A stretch of 64,000 nt of DNA from positions 124,001-188,000 of the forward strand of contig JAWKXO010000004.1 of assembly GCA_041396985.1 (NCBI GenBank), given 5' to 3'. The translations under genes and the position numbers were made by a program. Positions 26,610 through 35,548 of the stretch are shown here, one piece after another; position 1 is the first letter of the stretch, and each line of letters opens with the position of its first letter. The notes beneath the pieces were generated by a model that worked only from the letters and a program-made list of their open reading frames with translations, was not told where the DNA came from and did no database searches. Source of the DNA: Emcibacteraceae bacterium (GTDB lineage Bacteria > Pseudomonadota > Alphaproteobacteria > Sphingomonadales > Emcibacteraceae).

Positions 26610-27971
26610 TCATTTATCTATGTTTAAATCATATTGCTTGACTAATCCATAGAAGGTTGGCCGGCTGATGCCAAGAAGTCTTGCTGTTTCGCTGATATTT
26701 CCATTGGTCAAAGACAATGCTTTTAGCATTGCCGCCTTGTCATTTTTTTCTCTGATCTCTTTAAGGTTAAGCGTTTCAATATGGTCGTCACTATAATCAA
26801 TCTCCAGATCATCCAGGGTGATTTTTTTACTATCGCTCATAATCACGGCCCGTTTTATCCTGTTTTCCAGTTCACGAACATTACCAGGCCAGTCGTATGA
26901 CGCAATGGCCCGCGCCGCATCCTTATCAAAACTTTTTGCGCGTTTATCATAGGCACGGGAAAATTTATTCAGAAAATTTTGGGCAAGCAGCAACGCATCC
27001 CCGTCCCTGTCTTTAAGATCCGGAATATTCACAACAATTTCACTGAGCCGGTAAAATAAATCTTCGCGGAAGCGGCCGTCTGTAATCTGATCTTCCAGTC
27101 GTTGATGAGTGGCACTGATTACCCGCACATCAACCGGAATTTCCTTACGCCCGCCGATACGTTCAATCACGCGTTCCTGAAGAAAGCGGAGTAATTTTAC
27201 CTGCAAAGGCAGCGGCAGATCACCAATCTCGTCAAGAAATAGAGTTCCCCCTTCTGCCAGCTCGATTTTTCCCTTTACCTGTTTCATCGCACCGGTAAAG
27301 GCTCCTTTTTCAAAACCAAATAGCTCGCTTTCAATCAGGTTTTCAGGAATTGCCCCGCAGTTTATGGCAATAAACGGCATATCTTTTCGTTCGCTCAGTT
27401 CATGCAGCGCCCGGGCCAGAAGCTCCTTACCCGTTCCGCTGCCTCCTAAAAGAAGGACCGAAACCGATGTCGGCGAAACACGCTCGATCACACTGCAAAC
27501 CTGTTCCATCTGCTCCGATGCAGTGACCAGACCGGGTAAGCGGGTTGCCTCCTCCTTTTGCTGCAGTTTCTTATTTTCCTGCTCAAGATCATAAAGCCTG
27601 AAGGCCCGGTCAACGATAAAACCGATTTCATCCGCATCGACCGGTTTCTGATAAAAATCATAGGCACCTTCTGAAATCGCCCTTATCGCGCTTTCCCGCG
27701 CCCCATGGCCGGACGCAACGATAATTTTTGTGTCCGGATGCTGCAATAATATCTCATTTAATATGGCAAAACCTTCCGTTGTCCCGTCAGGGTCAGGTGG
27801 CAGACCAAGATCAAGCAACACCACCGCTGGCTGATATTTTTCAACAAGCGTCATCGCTGCCTGCCGTTCACCGGCAATCAGTGTTTCGAAATTTTCAAAA
27901 TTCCATTTATACTGTCTTTGAAGCCCTTCATCGTCTTCGATTACCAGTAATATCCGTTTTTTTTCAGTAAT
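26610..27971 (-). CDS. prsR: Sigma-54-dependent response regulator PrsR (apparent AUU start)
   Basis: An NtrC-type activator: receiver domain (phospho-Asp in VVLLDLGLPPDPDG), AAA+ domain with Walker A GGSGTGKELL, the sigma-54 contact loop GAFTGA and Walker B GGTLFLDEIGDLP, then a Fis-type helix-turn-helix (GNISETARLLGISRPTFYGLV). The first ATG (27854) would delete the essential acidic pair. Reading further upstream in frame gives RILLVIEDDEGLQRQYKW, back to the prsK stop. The only codon near a ribosome site (AAGGA, 7 bases upstream) is ATT at 27971-27969, giving 453 residues, the usual size. It is partner of PrsK, 3 bases away. A G-to-T change from ATG, or sequence error, is possible. Confidence 0.9.
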   Translation of the reverse strand: MTEKKRILLVIEDDEGLQRQYKWNFENFETLIAGERQAAMTLVEKYQPAVVLLDLGLPPDPDGTTEGFAILNEILLQHPDTKIIVASGHGARESAIRAISEGAYDFYQKPVDADEIGFIVDRAFRLYDLEQENKKLQQKEEATRLPGLVTASEQMEQVCSVIERVSPTSVSVLLLGGSGTGKELLARALHELSERKDMPFIAINCGAIPENLIESELFGFEKGAFTGAMKQVKGKIELAEGGTLFLDEIGDLPLPLQVKLLRFLQERVIERIGGRKEIPVDVRVISATHQRLEDQITDGRFREDLFYRLSEIVVNIPDLKDRDGDALLLAQNFLNKFSRAYDKRAKSFDKDAARAIASYDWPGNVRELENRIKRAVIMSDSKKITLDDLEIDYSDDHIETLNLKEIREKNDKAAMLKALSLTNGNISETARLLGISRPTFYGLVKQYDLNIDK

Positions 27972-27974
27972 TTT

Positions 27975-30074
27975 TTATTCCTTTTTTAAATAGATCGTTA
28001 CCAGCGTACCAGTCCCGGGTTTACTTTTTACTTCCATCCGCCCGGACATGTTTTGAATTAACTGTCGGCTCTCATAGGCGCCAATGCCATAGCCACCCTC
28101 TTTTAATGACCTAAATGGTCTGAACAGCTCGTTTCGAATAAATTCCTTATCCATTCCTGTACCGCTGTCCGCCACTTTTATCATCACGTAATTTTTATCC
28201 TGGACAAGTGATATTTCAACTGGTTTCTGATCCTCACTGGCATCCAGGGCATTTTGAATAATATGCATCAAAACCGTTTCAAGATCATCCTGATTGCTTA
28301 AAGCGGAATATGTATCCTCCATCCCATTAAGGGTAACGTTATGTCCCGCTGTTTTGAATGTCTCTACACTTGCCGTGATCACTGGCTTTATATCAATAAC
28401 GTCAAAATTTCTCGTTTTTGACGGCTCATTAACAATATTAATACGGGAAAGCAATTCATTCATCTTTTCAACAGTGTTTTTGACTGTAAGCTTCATATCC
28501 TTTTGAAATTCGGGGTTATCCCCGTGTTTGTCCGCATTACGTTGAAGCAATGAAAGCTGGCTTGCCATATTCTTAATATCATGGATCACGAAAGCAAATT
28601 TTCGGTTAAATGCATCAAATTCACTGGCAATTGATAACGCTTTTAATGTTTCCTGTTCCGCCAGATAACTGGCGATCTGAAGGCTGACAGTTTTTAGAAT
28701 ATCTATGGTTTCCCAGTTCAGTTCCCGTGCCGCTCTTGGCTGATAAATGATTATGAAACCGATCATCCGGTTATGATGAATCAGCGGGACCAGAAGCCAG
28801 AAATCAGGATTTTGCGATATCCATTGCGGAATTATTATATCGGTTTCTGGAATTTTTCCGCCTTCAATATCATTCAGATCAACGACCCAGTGATTTTTTT
28901 CAATATAGTTTACAAACGGATCTTCAATCTGCAGTTCCTCATCAATTTCCCGTCTGAAATTCCACATGGCAATCTGGCTGTAACTGTCCGGCTTTTCTAG
29001 ATACCAGAGCGAGCCACCCGGACTGTCCATAATATTGGCGACGGCCTTAATGGCCCGTTCCTGAATATTATAATGATCTTCTGACGCCGTCATCGTTTGA
29101 ATGAAGCGCAGCCATTCTTCACGATAATCAAATTTATACATGAAAAAATATTTGTTCAGCAGCACCAGAATTGTTGATCTGATCCTGCCGGAGTAAATAA
29201 TCACGACAAACCCGATAAAGGCCGCAAAAATAAAGCTGACCTGAAGAATTTTTCCCCAGTCACCGCCAAAGCTCCGGATATAATATCCCAGTACGGAAAT
29301 CGACATCAGATAGGCAATGCCCGCTATCAGGGAAACCATATGAAAGGCGGCTTTACGGGAAAGACTTACCCCGACAGACCAGTTTGCCCGTCTGGAAATG
29401 GCCACTGCCATAAGCGGTACGACTATTATATTGACCACACCGCGCGCCTGGAAAAGATCCGGATCAATCAGGGCATATAGCACAGAATCACTGTAAAGCA
29501 GGAAATTAAAGGCATATATTGATCCCAGCCCCAGACAGAAAAAGCGCACGCCCCAGCGGTTCTCACTGGCAATATTTCGATATAAATTTTCAACCAGCAG
29601 CAAAATGGAAAATGAAACGAGTAATTTATTAAATAACGGCAATCTGCCGATCATACTGCGGTCTATTATACCCCATTGGGAAGCAAAATTGGCGCCTTCA
29701 ATAATAAAACCGATAATGATAAAAACGGCTATTATCGTCCCAGCCCTATTACTGTAAGTTTGGTTGCCCTGCGAATTCCAGATATGACGCAAGTGGTTAT
29801 AAAGGAACAGCGCCCATAACACCCCTTTTAGCCAGTCAGCAAAAGGGATCAGATAAGACAGTGTTAATAAGGCTATATTGGTGGTATAGGCTCCGGCAAC
29901 AGCATCAATGACATGGATAAATCCCCAGAGAATACTTGCCAGAACTGCAACTGACAGCCAGATATTTTCCTCTTTATACTGTTTCTTATCAATAAGAAGC
30001 CCAAACAGAACGGCATAGGCCATTGCTGCCAATCCATAAGTCATAAAACTGATGTTAAGAGCTAAACTCCCCAC
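27975..30074 (-). CDS. prsK: PEP-CTERM system membrane histidine kinase PrsK
   Basis: A 699-residue sensor kinase: eight or so membrane helices in residues 1-300, a GAF-like domain (about 330-470), a His-phosphotransfer segment FAFVIHDIKNMASQLSLLQ, and an ATPase domain with N-box HIIQNALDAS, G1 DSGTGMD and a GYGIGAYESRQLI lid. It phosphorylates PrsR, encoded immediately downstream, to control sigma-54 promoters of the polysaccharide/PEP-CTERM regulon. It follows the sugar transferase by 5 bases. Confidence 0.9.
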   Translation of the reverse strand: MGSLALNISFMTYGLAAMAYAVLFGLLIDKKQYKEENIWLSVAVLASILWGFIHVIDAVAGAYTTNIALLTLSYLIPFADWLKGVLWALFLYNHLRHIWNSQGNQTYSNRAGTIIAVFIIIGFIIEGANFASQWGIIDRSMIGRLPLFNKLLVSFSILLLVENLYRNIASENRWGVRFFCLGLGSIYAFNFLLYSDSVLYALIDPDLFQARGVVNIIVVPLMAVAISRRANWSVGVSLSRKAAFHMVSLIAGIAYLMSISVLGYYIRSFGGDWGKILQVSFIFAAFIGFVVIIYSGRIRSTILVLLNKYFFMYKFDYREEWLRFIQTMTASEDHYNIQERAIKAVANIMDSPGGSLWYLEKPDSYSQIAMWNFRREIDEELQIEDPFVNYIEKNHWVVDLNDIEGGKIPETDIIIPQWISQNPDFWLLVPLIHHNRMIGFIIIYQPRAARELNWETIDILKTVSLQIASYLAEQETLKALSIASEFDAFNRKFAFVIHDIKNMASQLSLLQRNADKHGDNPEFQKDMKLTVKNTVEKMNELLSRINIVNEPSKTRNFDVIDIKPVITASVETFKTAGHNVTLNGMEDTYSALSNQDDLETVLMHIIQNALDASEDQKPVEISLVQDKNYVMIKVADSGTGMDKEFIRNELFRPFRSLKEGGYGIGAYESRQLIQNMSGRMEVKSKPGTGTLVTIYLKKE

Positions 30075-30079
30075 TTATA

Positions 30080-31468
30080 TTACCTAACCCCATCGGGCCA
30101 TAACACTACGCGGATTGTCTGAACCAGGATGAGCAAATCAAGAAATATTGAATAATTTTTAATGTAATAAAGATCATACTCCAGTTTGCGACGGCTGTCT
30201 TCCTCTGATGCACCGTAAGGGTAATTAAGCTGCGCCCAGCCTGTAATCCCCGGTTTTACAGTATGACGTTTATCAAACATTGGAATTTTCTGTGTTAACT
30301 GTTCAACAAAATAGGGGCGCTCCGGTCTTGGGCCAACAAAGCTCATATCACCGCGCAACACATTGAAAATCTGCGGAATTTCATCAATTCGGGTTTTTCT
30401 GATAAATTTACCGACGAGTGTAACCCTGGCATCATTTTTCTGCGCCCATTGCGGTACGCCGTCCGCCTCGGCATTTTGGGTCATGCTACGGAATTTGAGT
30501 ACATCAAAATTTTTACCCATCAGTCCCGTCCGTTCCTGACGGTAAAAGACAGGACCCTTGCTTGTCAGTTTCACAGCGAGCGCCGTAATAATTAAAAGCG
30601 GCATACTGACAATAAGCAATGTGGCACTGGCAAGAACATCAAACAATCTTTTTACAAACAGATCACGTTTTTTGGTGTTATCAAAGCCATCAGAAAAGAT
30701 CATCCAGCTCGGATTAAACATCGCCAGATTAAGGGCACCAACCTGCCGTTCAATAAAGCTTGCCGCTTCGGAAATATAGGTGCCGTTTATTTTACAGGCA
30801 AGGAGGTCACTAACCGGAAGTGTACCGCGCCTTTCTTCAATAGCAACAACAATTTCCTGACAGGCTCTCTTCTCCACCAGTCCTTCTAGGCTTTCAATAT
30901 CTTTGTAATTTATTGCATCTTCTATTTCATTTTCATTTTCACCCATCCTTAGAAAGGCAATAAATTTCACATTTGAAGTTGATTTATCATCGCTTTCAAG
31001 TACACGTTTTGCCCTTTTTCCAGCACCAAGAACAATAACCCTGGTTTCAATACTTTCATGATCGACAAAATGTAAGAAGAAAAACCGTACACTGATCAGC
31101 ATCAGATAGGTCAGAATGATTGCGTAAACCGAAACACTTCGCCAGATATCAATGTTAGGAAACATATAAAGTGCAATTGATATGGCAAAAAAGGACAGAA
31201 TCATGCTGACCGACAATCGAACCGCCGAAATTCTTATATCCCGACAGGTTTCCAGCCGGTAAAGACCGGTCGCCAGCAAAACAAGATAAACAATAACAAC
31301 ATAAAATATCTTTTCAGCCGTATAATCATTAAATCCCGGTACCGGATCACCAATCTGATCGAACCTGATCGCCAGTGCCAGCCAGATAACGAGATACAGC
31401 ATAATGCATTCAATTGCTGCAAGATAAAGTATTGATTTTGGGATATAATGTTTAAAAATTCTAATCAT
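30080..31468 (-). CDS. Polyprenyl-phosphate sugar transferase, EpsB/PEP-CTERM type
   Basis: A 462-residue initiating enzyme that moves a sugar-1-phosphate from a UDP-sugar to undecaprenyl phosphate. Four or five N-terminal helices precede a Rossmann-like domain (VIVLGAGKRAKRVLES). The catalytic C-terminal domain follows: KRLFDVLASATLLI, GPVFYRQERTGLMGKNFDVLKFRSM, TRIDEIPQIFNVLRGDMSFVGPRPE and KPGITGWAQLNYPYGAS. This matches the TIGR03013/TIGR03025 group found with exosortase loci. It is the first gene of the operon through prsK-prsR-prsT and the two GTs. Confidence 0.9.
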   Translation of the reverse strand: MIRIFKHYIPKSILYLAAIECIMLYLVIWLALAIRFDQIGDPVPGFNDYTAEKIFYVVIVYLVLLATGLYRLETCRDIRISAVRLSVSMILSFFAISIALYMFPNIDIWRSVSVYAIILTYLMLISVRFFFLHFVDHESIETRVIVLGAGKRAKRVLESDDKSTSNVKFIAFLRMGENENEIEDAINYKDIESLEGLVEKRACQEIVVAIEERRGTLPVSDLLACKINGTYISEAASFIERQVGALNLAMFNPSWMIFSDGFDNTKKRDLFVKRLFDVLASATLLIVSMPLLIITALAVKLTSKGPVFYRQERTGLMGKNFDVLKFRSMTQNAEADGVPQWAQKNDARVTLVGKFIRKTRIDEIPQIFNVLRGDMSFVGPRPERPYFVEQLTQKIPMFDKRHTVKPGITGWAQLNYPYGASEEDSRRKLEYDLYYIKNYSIFLDLLILVQTIRVVLWPDGVR

Positions 31469-31804
31469 TGAAATATATTTGAACAGTATTTTTCACTTGA
31501 AACGATCTGCTGGATGATCAATTCAGATATACTATTTTATTCCCTTTCTTATTAAATTGAATAAATCAGCATTAATTTTAAAAAAAATTTCATTTGATTC
31601 GTTCATTATTCAATTTAACCTGTTGTTATTATTTAGTTATAAACTATGGAAAATTATCACAGCTTTGTGAAAAAACTGTTAAGCGCCCTTACATAAATAA
31701 ATATTTGAATTAAAACAACTGTCCGTCATTAATAATGAATTAAATTTATCGCTATATAAAATAGGACTAATTTATAAAAAGGCATAAAAGGCAAAATTAA
31801 AGTC
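31469..31804. other. AT-rich divergent intergenic region of the exopolysaccharide locus
   Basis: About 336 bases between the divergent sugar-transferase operon and manC. It must hold both promoters but I could not pick convincing -35/-10 pairs, and I see no sigma-54 site of the GG-N10-GC type that PrsR would use. No open frame of interest and no hairpin. Confidence 0.5.
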
Positions 31805-33235
31805 ATGACAAACAGAAAAATAACGCCCGTAATATTATCCGGTGGCTCAGGTACCCGTCTGTGGCCGGTTTCCCGTTCCCTTTATCCAAAACAACTGCTG
31901 CCACTGGTCAGTGAACAGACAATGATTCAGGATACGGTTTTAAGGGTAAAAAATCCTGACCATTTTAATCAGCCGCTTTTTATTGCCAATGAAGAACATC
32001 GCTTTATCATCGCCGAGCAACTCAGAAAAATCGGCTTTGAAGATGCGAAAATAATTCTTGAACCGGAGGGCCGCAATACTGCCCCCGCTGCCGCACTTGC
32101 CGCCCTGCATATTCAGATGACGGACCCCGCCGGGCTGATGCTTATTATGCCATCAGATCATGTAATCGCCCATGAAGAAGCTTTTCAAATTGCCCTGAAT
32201 ATTGCCAGGAAAGCTGCTGAAGAAGAAAAAATGCTTACCACCTTCGGCATAGTTCCTGACAAGCCGGAAACCGGATATGGATATATAAAATGCGGTGACA
32301 ATCTGGAAAGCGTATATGGTTGTAATTTGGTTGATAAATTTGTTGAAAAACCTGATCTGAAAACGGCAAATGAATATTTAAATGCTGGCGGTTATTACTG
32401 GAACAGTGGCATCTTTCTTTTCCCTGTCGCCCAGTATCTGGATATTCTGGCGTCTCACGAGCCGGAAATGCTTATAGCCTGTAAAAAAGCCATTGAAGGC
32501 GCTAAAAATGACATGACCTTTATCCGCCCGGATAAGGAAAGCTTCCTGAAATGTCCTTCAAATTCAATTGACTATGCCGTCATGGAAAAAACCGATCAGG
32601 CCGCTGTGGTTCCCGTTGACATGGGCTGGAATGATGTCGGGTCATGGAATGCGCTTTGGGATATTTCCGAAAAGGATAAGGACGGCAACGTCATTAGCGG
32701 CGATGTCATTTCCCATGAAAGCAAAAACTGCCTCTTAAAAACGGATGGGCCGGCCCTGGCCAGCGTTGGTCTTGAAAATCTAATTGTCGTGGCGACAAAA
32801 GATGCGGTTCTGGTTTGTGATAAACATAAAACCCAGGACGTAAAAGCCATTGTTGATAAGTTAAAAGCAAGCGGACGGGCGGAACATATCAGTCACACAG
32901 TTGTTTACCGCCCCTGGGGATCATACCAGACGTCCGATGCTGATGACCGCTTCCAGGTTAAAAGACTCGTTGTTAACCCGGGTCAGATTTTATCGCTGCA
33001 GATGCATCATCACCGTGCAGAACACTGGGTTGTGGTTAAGGGGACTGCCGAAGTCACCATTAATGACAAGGTCTCGACTTTAAGTGAAAATGAAAGCTGC
33101 TATATTCCAATCGGCGCAACACACAGGCTTAAAAATCCGGGGAAAATTCCGCTATTCATTGTTGAGGTGCAGTCAGGCTCCTATCTTGGTGAAGATGACA
33201 TTGTCCGCTTTGAAGACACATACGGACGCTCATAA
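31805..33235 (+). CDS. manC: Mannose-1-phosphate guanylyltransferase/mannose-6-phosphate isomerase
   Basis: A 476-residue bifunctional enzyme that makes GDP-mannose. The N-terminal nucleotidyltransferase has SGGSGTRLWPVSRSLYPKQ (residues 13-31), EPEGRNTAPAAALAA, MPSDHVI and EKPDLKTA. The C-terminal cupin isomerase has PWGSYQTSDADDRFQVKR and LSLQMHHHRAEHWVVVKGTA, whose histidines bind metal. It is divergent from the sugar-transferase operon and should feed mannose to that polysaccharide. Confidence 0.95.
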   Translation: MTNRKITPVILSGGSGTRLWPVSRSLYPKQLLPLVSEQTMIQDTVLRVKNPDHFNQPLFIANEEHRFIIAEQLRKIGFEDAKIILEPEGRNTAPAAALAALHIQMTDPAGLMLIMPSDHVIAHEEAFQIALNIARKAAEEEKMLTTFGIVPDKPETGYGYIKCGDNLESVYGCNLVDKFVEKPDLKTANEYLNAGGYYWNSGIFLFPVAQYLDILASHEPEMLIACKKAIEGAKNDMTFIRPDKESFLKCPSNSIDYAVMEKTDQAAVVPVDMGWNDVGSWNALWDISEKDKDGNVISGDVISHESKNCLLKTDGPALASVGLENLIVVATKDAVLVCDKHKTQDVKAIVDKLKASGRAEHISHTVVYRPWGSYQTSDADDRFQVKRLVVNPGQILSLQMHHHRAEHWVVVKGTAEVTINDKVSTLSENESCYIPIGATHRLKNPGKIPLFIVEVQSGSYLGEDDIVRFEDTYGRS

Positions 33236-33327
33236 TAATCAACCTGTTAACGATATTAAGTTGAAAAATATCCCCTATATTGTCTAAACTGATTTTTATA
33301 AATCAAACAAAATATAGGGGAGAGTTT

Positions 33328-35013
33328 ATGATCAGAAACTTTTTAATTACAGCCTGTGTCGGTGCACTTATTTCCGCCCCGTCATTTGCCCAAAGCTGCA
33401 AGGACGCTGATATCGTTCTTAAAAACGGGGCTGTCTATACGGTCGATGAAAATAATCCATCCGCAGAAGCCGTCGCCATACTGGGCAATAAAATTATTTA
33501 TGTCGGGGATAATATCGGCGTAGAGCGTTATGCCTGCGGTGATGCCAATGTCATTGATCTCGCTGGGAAGGCCGTTTACCCGGGCCTGATTGATGCTCAC
33601 GGCCATTTAAATGGTGTCGGCTTTCGCGAAACGAGCCTGAACCTGCAAGGCATTAACAGTCTCGCGGATATGCTGGCGAAGGTTAAGGAATATGCCGATG
33701 CCAATCCGCATATGGCGTGGATTAACGGACGTGGCTGGATTGAAAAGGTCTGGCCGGAAAACCGCTTCCCAACCCGGCAGGAACTGGACGCCATCGTCCC
33801 TGACCGCCCTGTTTATCTGACACGCGCGGACGGCCATGCCGCCGTCATCAATACCGTCACGATGAATCTTGCAAAAATTACCGGCAAAACGGTTGCCCCC
33901 AAAGGCGGCGCCATCAACCTTGATGAAAATGGTGAGCCGACAGGCATGCTGATTGATAAGGCAAAAGACCTTGTTACACCGCTGATCCCGCCGGTAACGC
34001 GTGAAGAAAACAAGGAAGCCTTCCGTGTCGCGACAGAGCGGGATGTGCGCCTCGGCTGGACCGGATTTCATAATGCTGGCGGCACTTATGATGATTTCGT
34101 CCAGATGAAGGAGCTTCATGCAGAAGGAAAACTGAAGCATAGGGTTTATGATGCTGTTCGCCCGATGCTCTATCCGGAAGACGCGGAAAAAGTTTATCAG
34201 TCAAGTGGGGAAATTGATCCCGGACATTATGTGACATTACGCCAGTTTAAAATCACTGTTGACGGGGCCCTTGGCTCCCGCGGGGCCGGTTTTATTGAAC
34301 CCTATGCCGATTATGATACCGTTGGGCTGGTCAGATATAATGAGAATGACCTTAAACCGATATTGGTTCGCGCCCTAAAAACCGGCATCCAGATTCAGAT
34401 CCATGCCATTGGTGATGCGGCGAACCGCATGGTGCTAAACGCGTATGAACAGGCGTTAAATGAAGTGCCCAAATCACAGCGTAAAGTGATCAATCCGCGC
34501 TGGCGCATTGAACACGCGCAAAATGTTCAGCCGGAAGATGTTGACCGCTTCATTGATCTGGATATTTTACCATCCATGCAGCCGAGCCATGCCATTGGCG
34601 ATCTTCACTTTGCCGGTCAGCGTCTTGGCATTCCGAGGCTTGCCAATGCCTATTTATGGCGCACATTCATTGATAAAGGCACTATTATCCCGGGCGGCAC
34701 CGACCAGCCGGTAGAAATTGGCGATCCGCGTATTGAATTTTATGCCGCCATAACCAGAAAGGATCTTGACGGATTTTCCGGTGAAGGATGGCATCCCGAA
34801 CTGGCTGTCAGCCGCGAGGAAGCCTTAAAAATGTTTACAATCTGGGCCGCTACAGCGGCATTTCAGGAAGATGTTCTGGGCTCAATCGAGGTCGGTAAGC
34901 TTGCCGATTTCAGTATTTTTGATAAAGACCTGATGACCATCCCTCCTGAAGAAATCATGTCATCAAATAATGTCATGACCATTGTTGATGGTAAGATCGT
35001 TTACCAAAAATAA
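33328..35013 (+). CDS. Secreted amidohydrolase (YtcJ-like), copy 1
   Basis: A 561-residue metal-dependent hydrolase of the amidohydrolase superfamily. A signal peptide (MIRNFLITACVGALISAPSFAQ) precedes the composite beta domain (DIVLKNGAVYTVDENNPSAEA). The metal motif HxH is in GLIDAHGHLNG, later histidines are in QIHAIGDAANR and WRIEHAQNVQP, and the catalytic Asp region is GGTDQPVE. I start at ATG 33328 because AGGGGAGAG lies directly upstream; an in-frame ATG at 33280 would bury the signal. A close paralogue lies 1.5 kb downstream. Substrate unknown. Confidence 0.9.
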   Translation: MIRNFLITACVGALISAPSFAQSCKDADIVLKNGAVYTVDENNPSAEAVAILGNKIIYVGDNIGVERYACGDANVIDLAGKAVYPGLIDAHGHLNGVGFRETSLNLQGINSLADMLAKVKEYADANPHMAWINGRGWIEKVWPENRFPTRQELDAIVPDRPVYLTRADGHAAVINTVTMNLAKITGKTVAPKGGAINLDENGEPTGMLIDKAKDLVTPLIPPVTREENKEAFRVATERDVRLGWTGFHNAGGTYDDFVQMKELHAEGKLKHRVYDAVRPMLYPEDAEKVYQSSGEIDPGHYVTLRQFKITVDGALGSRGAGFIEPYADYDTVGLVRYNENDLKPILVRALKTGIQIQIHAIGDAANRMVLNAYEQALNEVPKSQRKVINPRWRIEHAQNVQPEDVDRFIDLDILPSMQPSHAIGDLHFAGQRLGIPRLANAYLWRTFIDKGTIIPGGTDQPVEIGDPRIEFYAAITRKDLDGFSGEGWHPELAVSREEALKMFTIWAATAAFQEDVLGSIEVGKLADFSIFDKDLMTIPPEEIMSSNNVMTIVDGKIVYQK

Positions 35014-35038
35014 AACAAATGAAATAAAAATTTAATCA

Positions 35039-35070
35039 GGCCGCTGAATTTATTCAGCGGCCTTTTTATT
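35039..35070 (+). terminator. Rho-independent terminator after amidohydrolase copy 1
   Basis: GGCCGCTGAA (35039-35048), loop TTTA, TTCAGCGGCC (35053-35062), then TTTTTATTT. Perfect 10-bp stem; it separates the amidohydrolase from the GntR gene. Confidence 0.9.
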
Positions 35071-35109
35071 TAGCACCTAAATTTTTTGCTTGTAATATTA
35101 TTATTCCAA

Positions 35110-35140
35110 TTGTACCCTTACTACAACTGGTACATATATT
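35110..35140 (+). promoter_or_regulatory. Possible promoter with operator for the GntR-type gene
   Basis: Inverted repeat TGTACC (35111-35116), 12 bases, GGTACA (35129-35134), overlapping a plausible promoter with TATATT at 35135-35140. Transcription would start at about 35146, the ATG itself. GntR-family repressors of the YtrA type usually bind palindromes of this kind at their own promoters, so autoregulation is likely, but the operator is inferred from symmetry only. Confidence 0.4.
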
Positions 35141-35145
35141 TTTTT

Positions 35146-35544
35146 ATGAGCACTCAGGAAATGGAAATAACAATCGATACAGAAAGCGACATACCGCTTT
35201 TTTCCCAGCTGGTAGACCAGATTAAAGGGGCTGTTCAAATTGGAATTCTATCCCCTGACGACCCTTTGCCTTCCATAAGGCAGCTCGCCAATGACCTTGA
35301 CCTGAATAACAAAACCGTTGCCAAAGCCTACCGCATGCTGGAACGGGACAAGGTTGTCAGAACCAAAGGGTATCGCGGCACTTATATCCATGCCGATGCA
35401 CGGAAAAACTGCACCAGAGATTTAAACAGCTGGATTTTAACAGAAATAAGTCAAGTTATTGAAAAACTTAAAGATTCCGGGGCAACAGACAGTGAAATCA
35501 GGATTGCCTTTGCCGATGTCATGAACAACAGAAACCAGGACTAA
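35146..35544 (+). CDS. GntR-family transcriptional regulator, YtrA subfamily
   Basis: A 132-residue repressor: a winged-helix domain (IPLFSQLVDQIKGAVQIGIL, then LPSIRQLANDLDLNNKTVAKAYRMLERDKVV) and a short C-terminal helical segment, the small size typical of the YtrA subfamily. I prefer ATG 35146: no ribosome site is seen, and a -10-like TATATT just upstream suggests a leaderless mRNA. An in-frame ATG at 35161 and one at 35086 are alternatives. YtrA regulators normally control a neighbouring transporter; here the next gene is a lone membrane protein 4 bases downstream. Confidence 0.87.
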   Translation: MSTQEMEITIDTESDIPLFSQLVDQIKGAVQIGILSPDDPLPSIRQLANDLDLNNKTVAKAYRMLERDKVVRTKGYRGTYIHADARKNCTRDLNSWILTEISQVIEKLKDSGATDSEIRIAFADVMNNRNQD

Positions 35545-35548
35545 AAAG

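Noticed and set aside
21709..31468. PEP-CTERM tail in a protein of this locus
   Set aside because: No product in the window ends with a PEP motif, hydrophobic helix and basic cluster.
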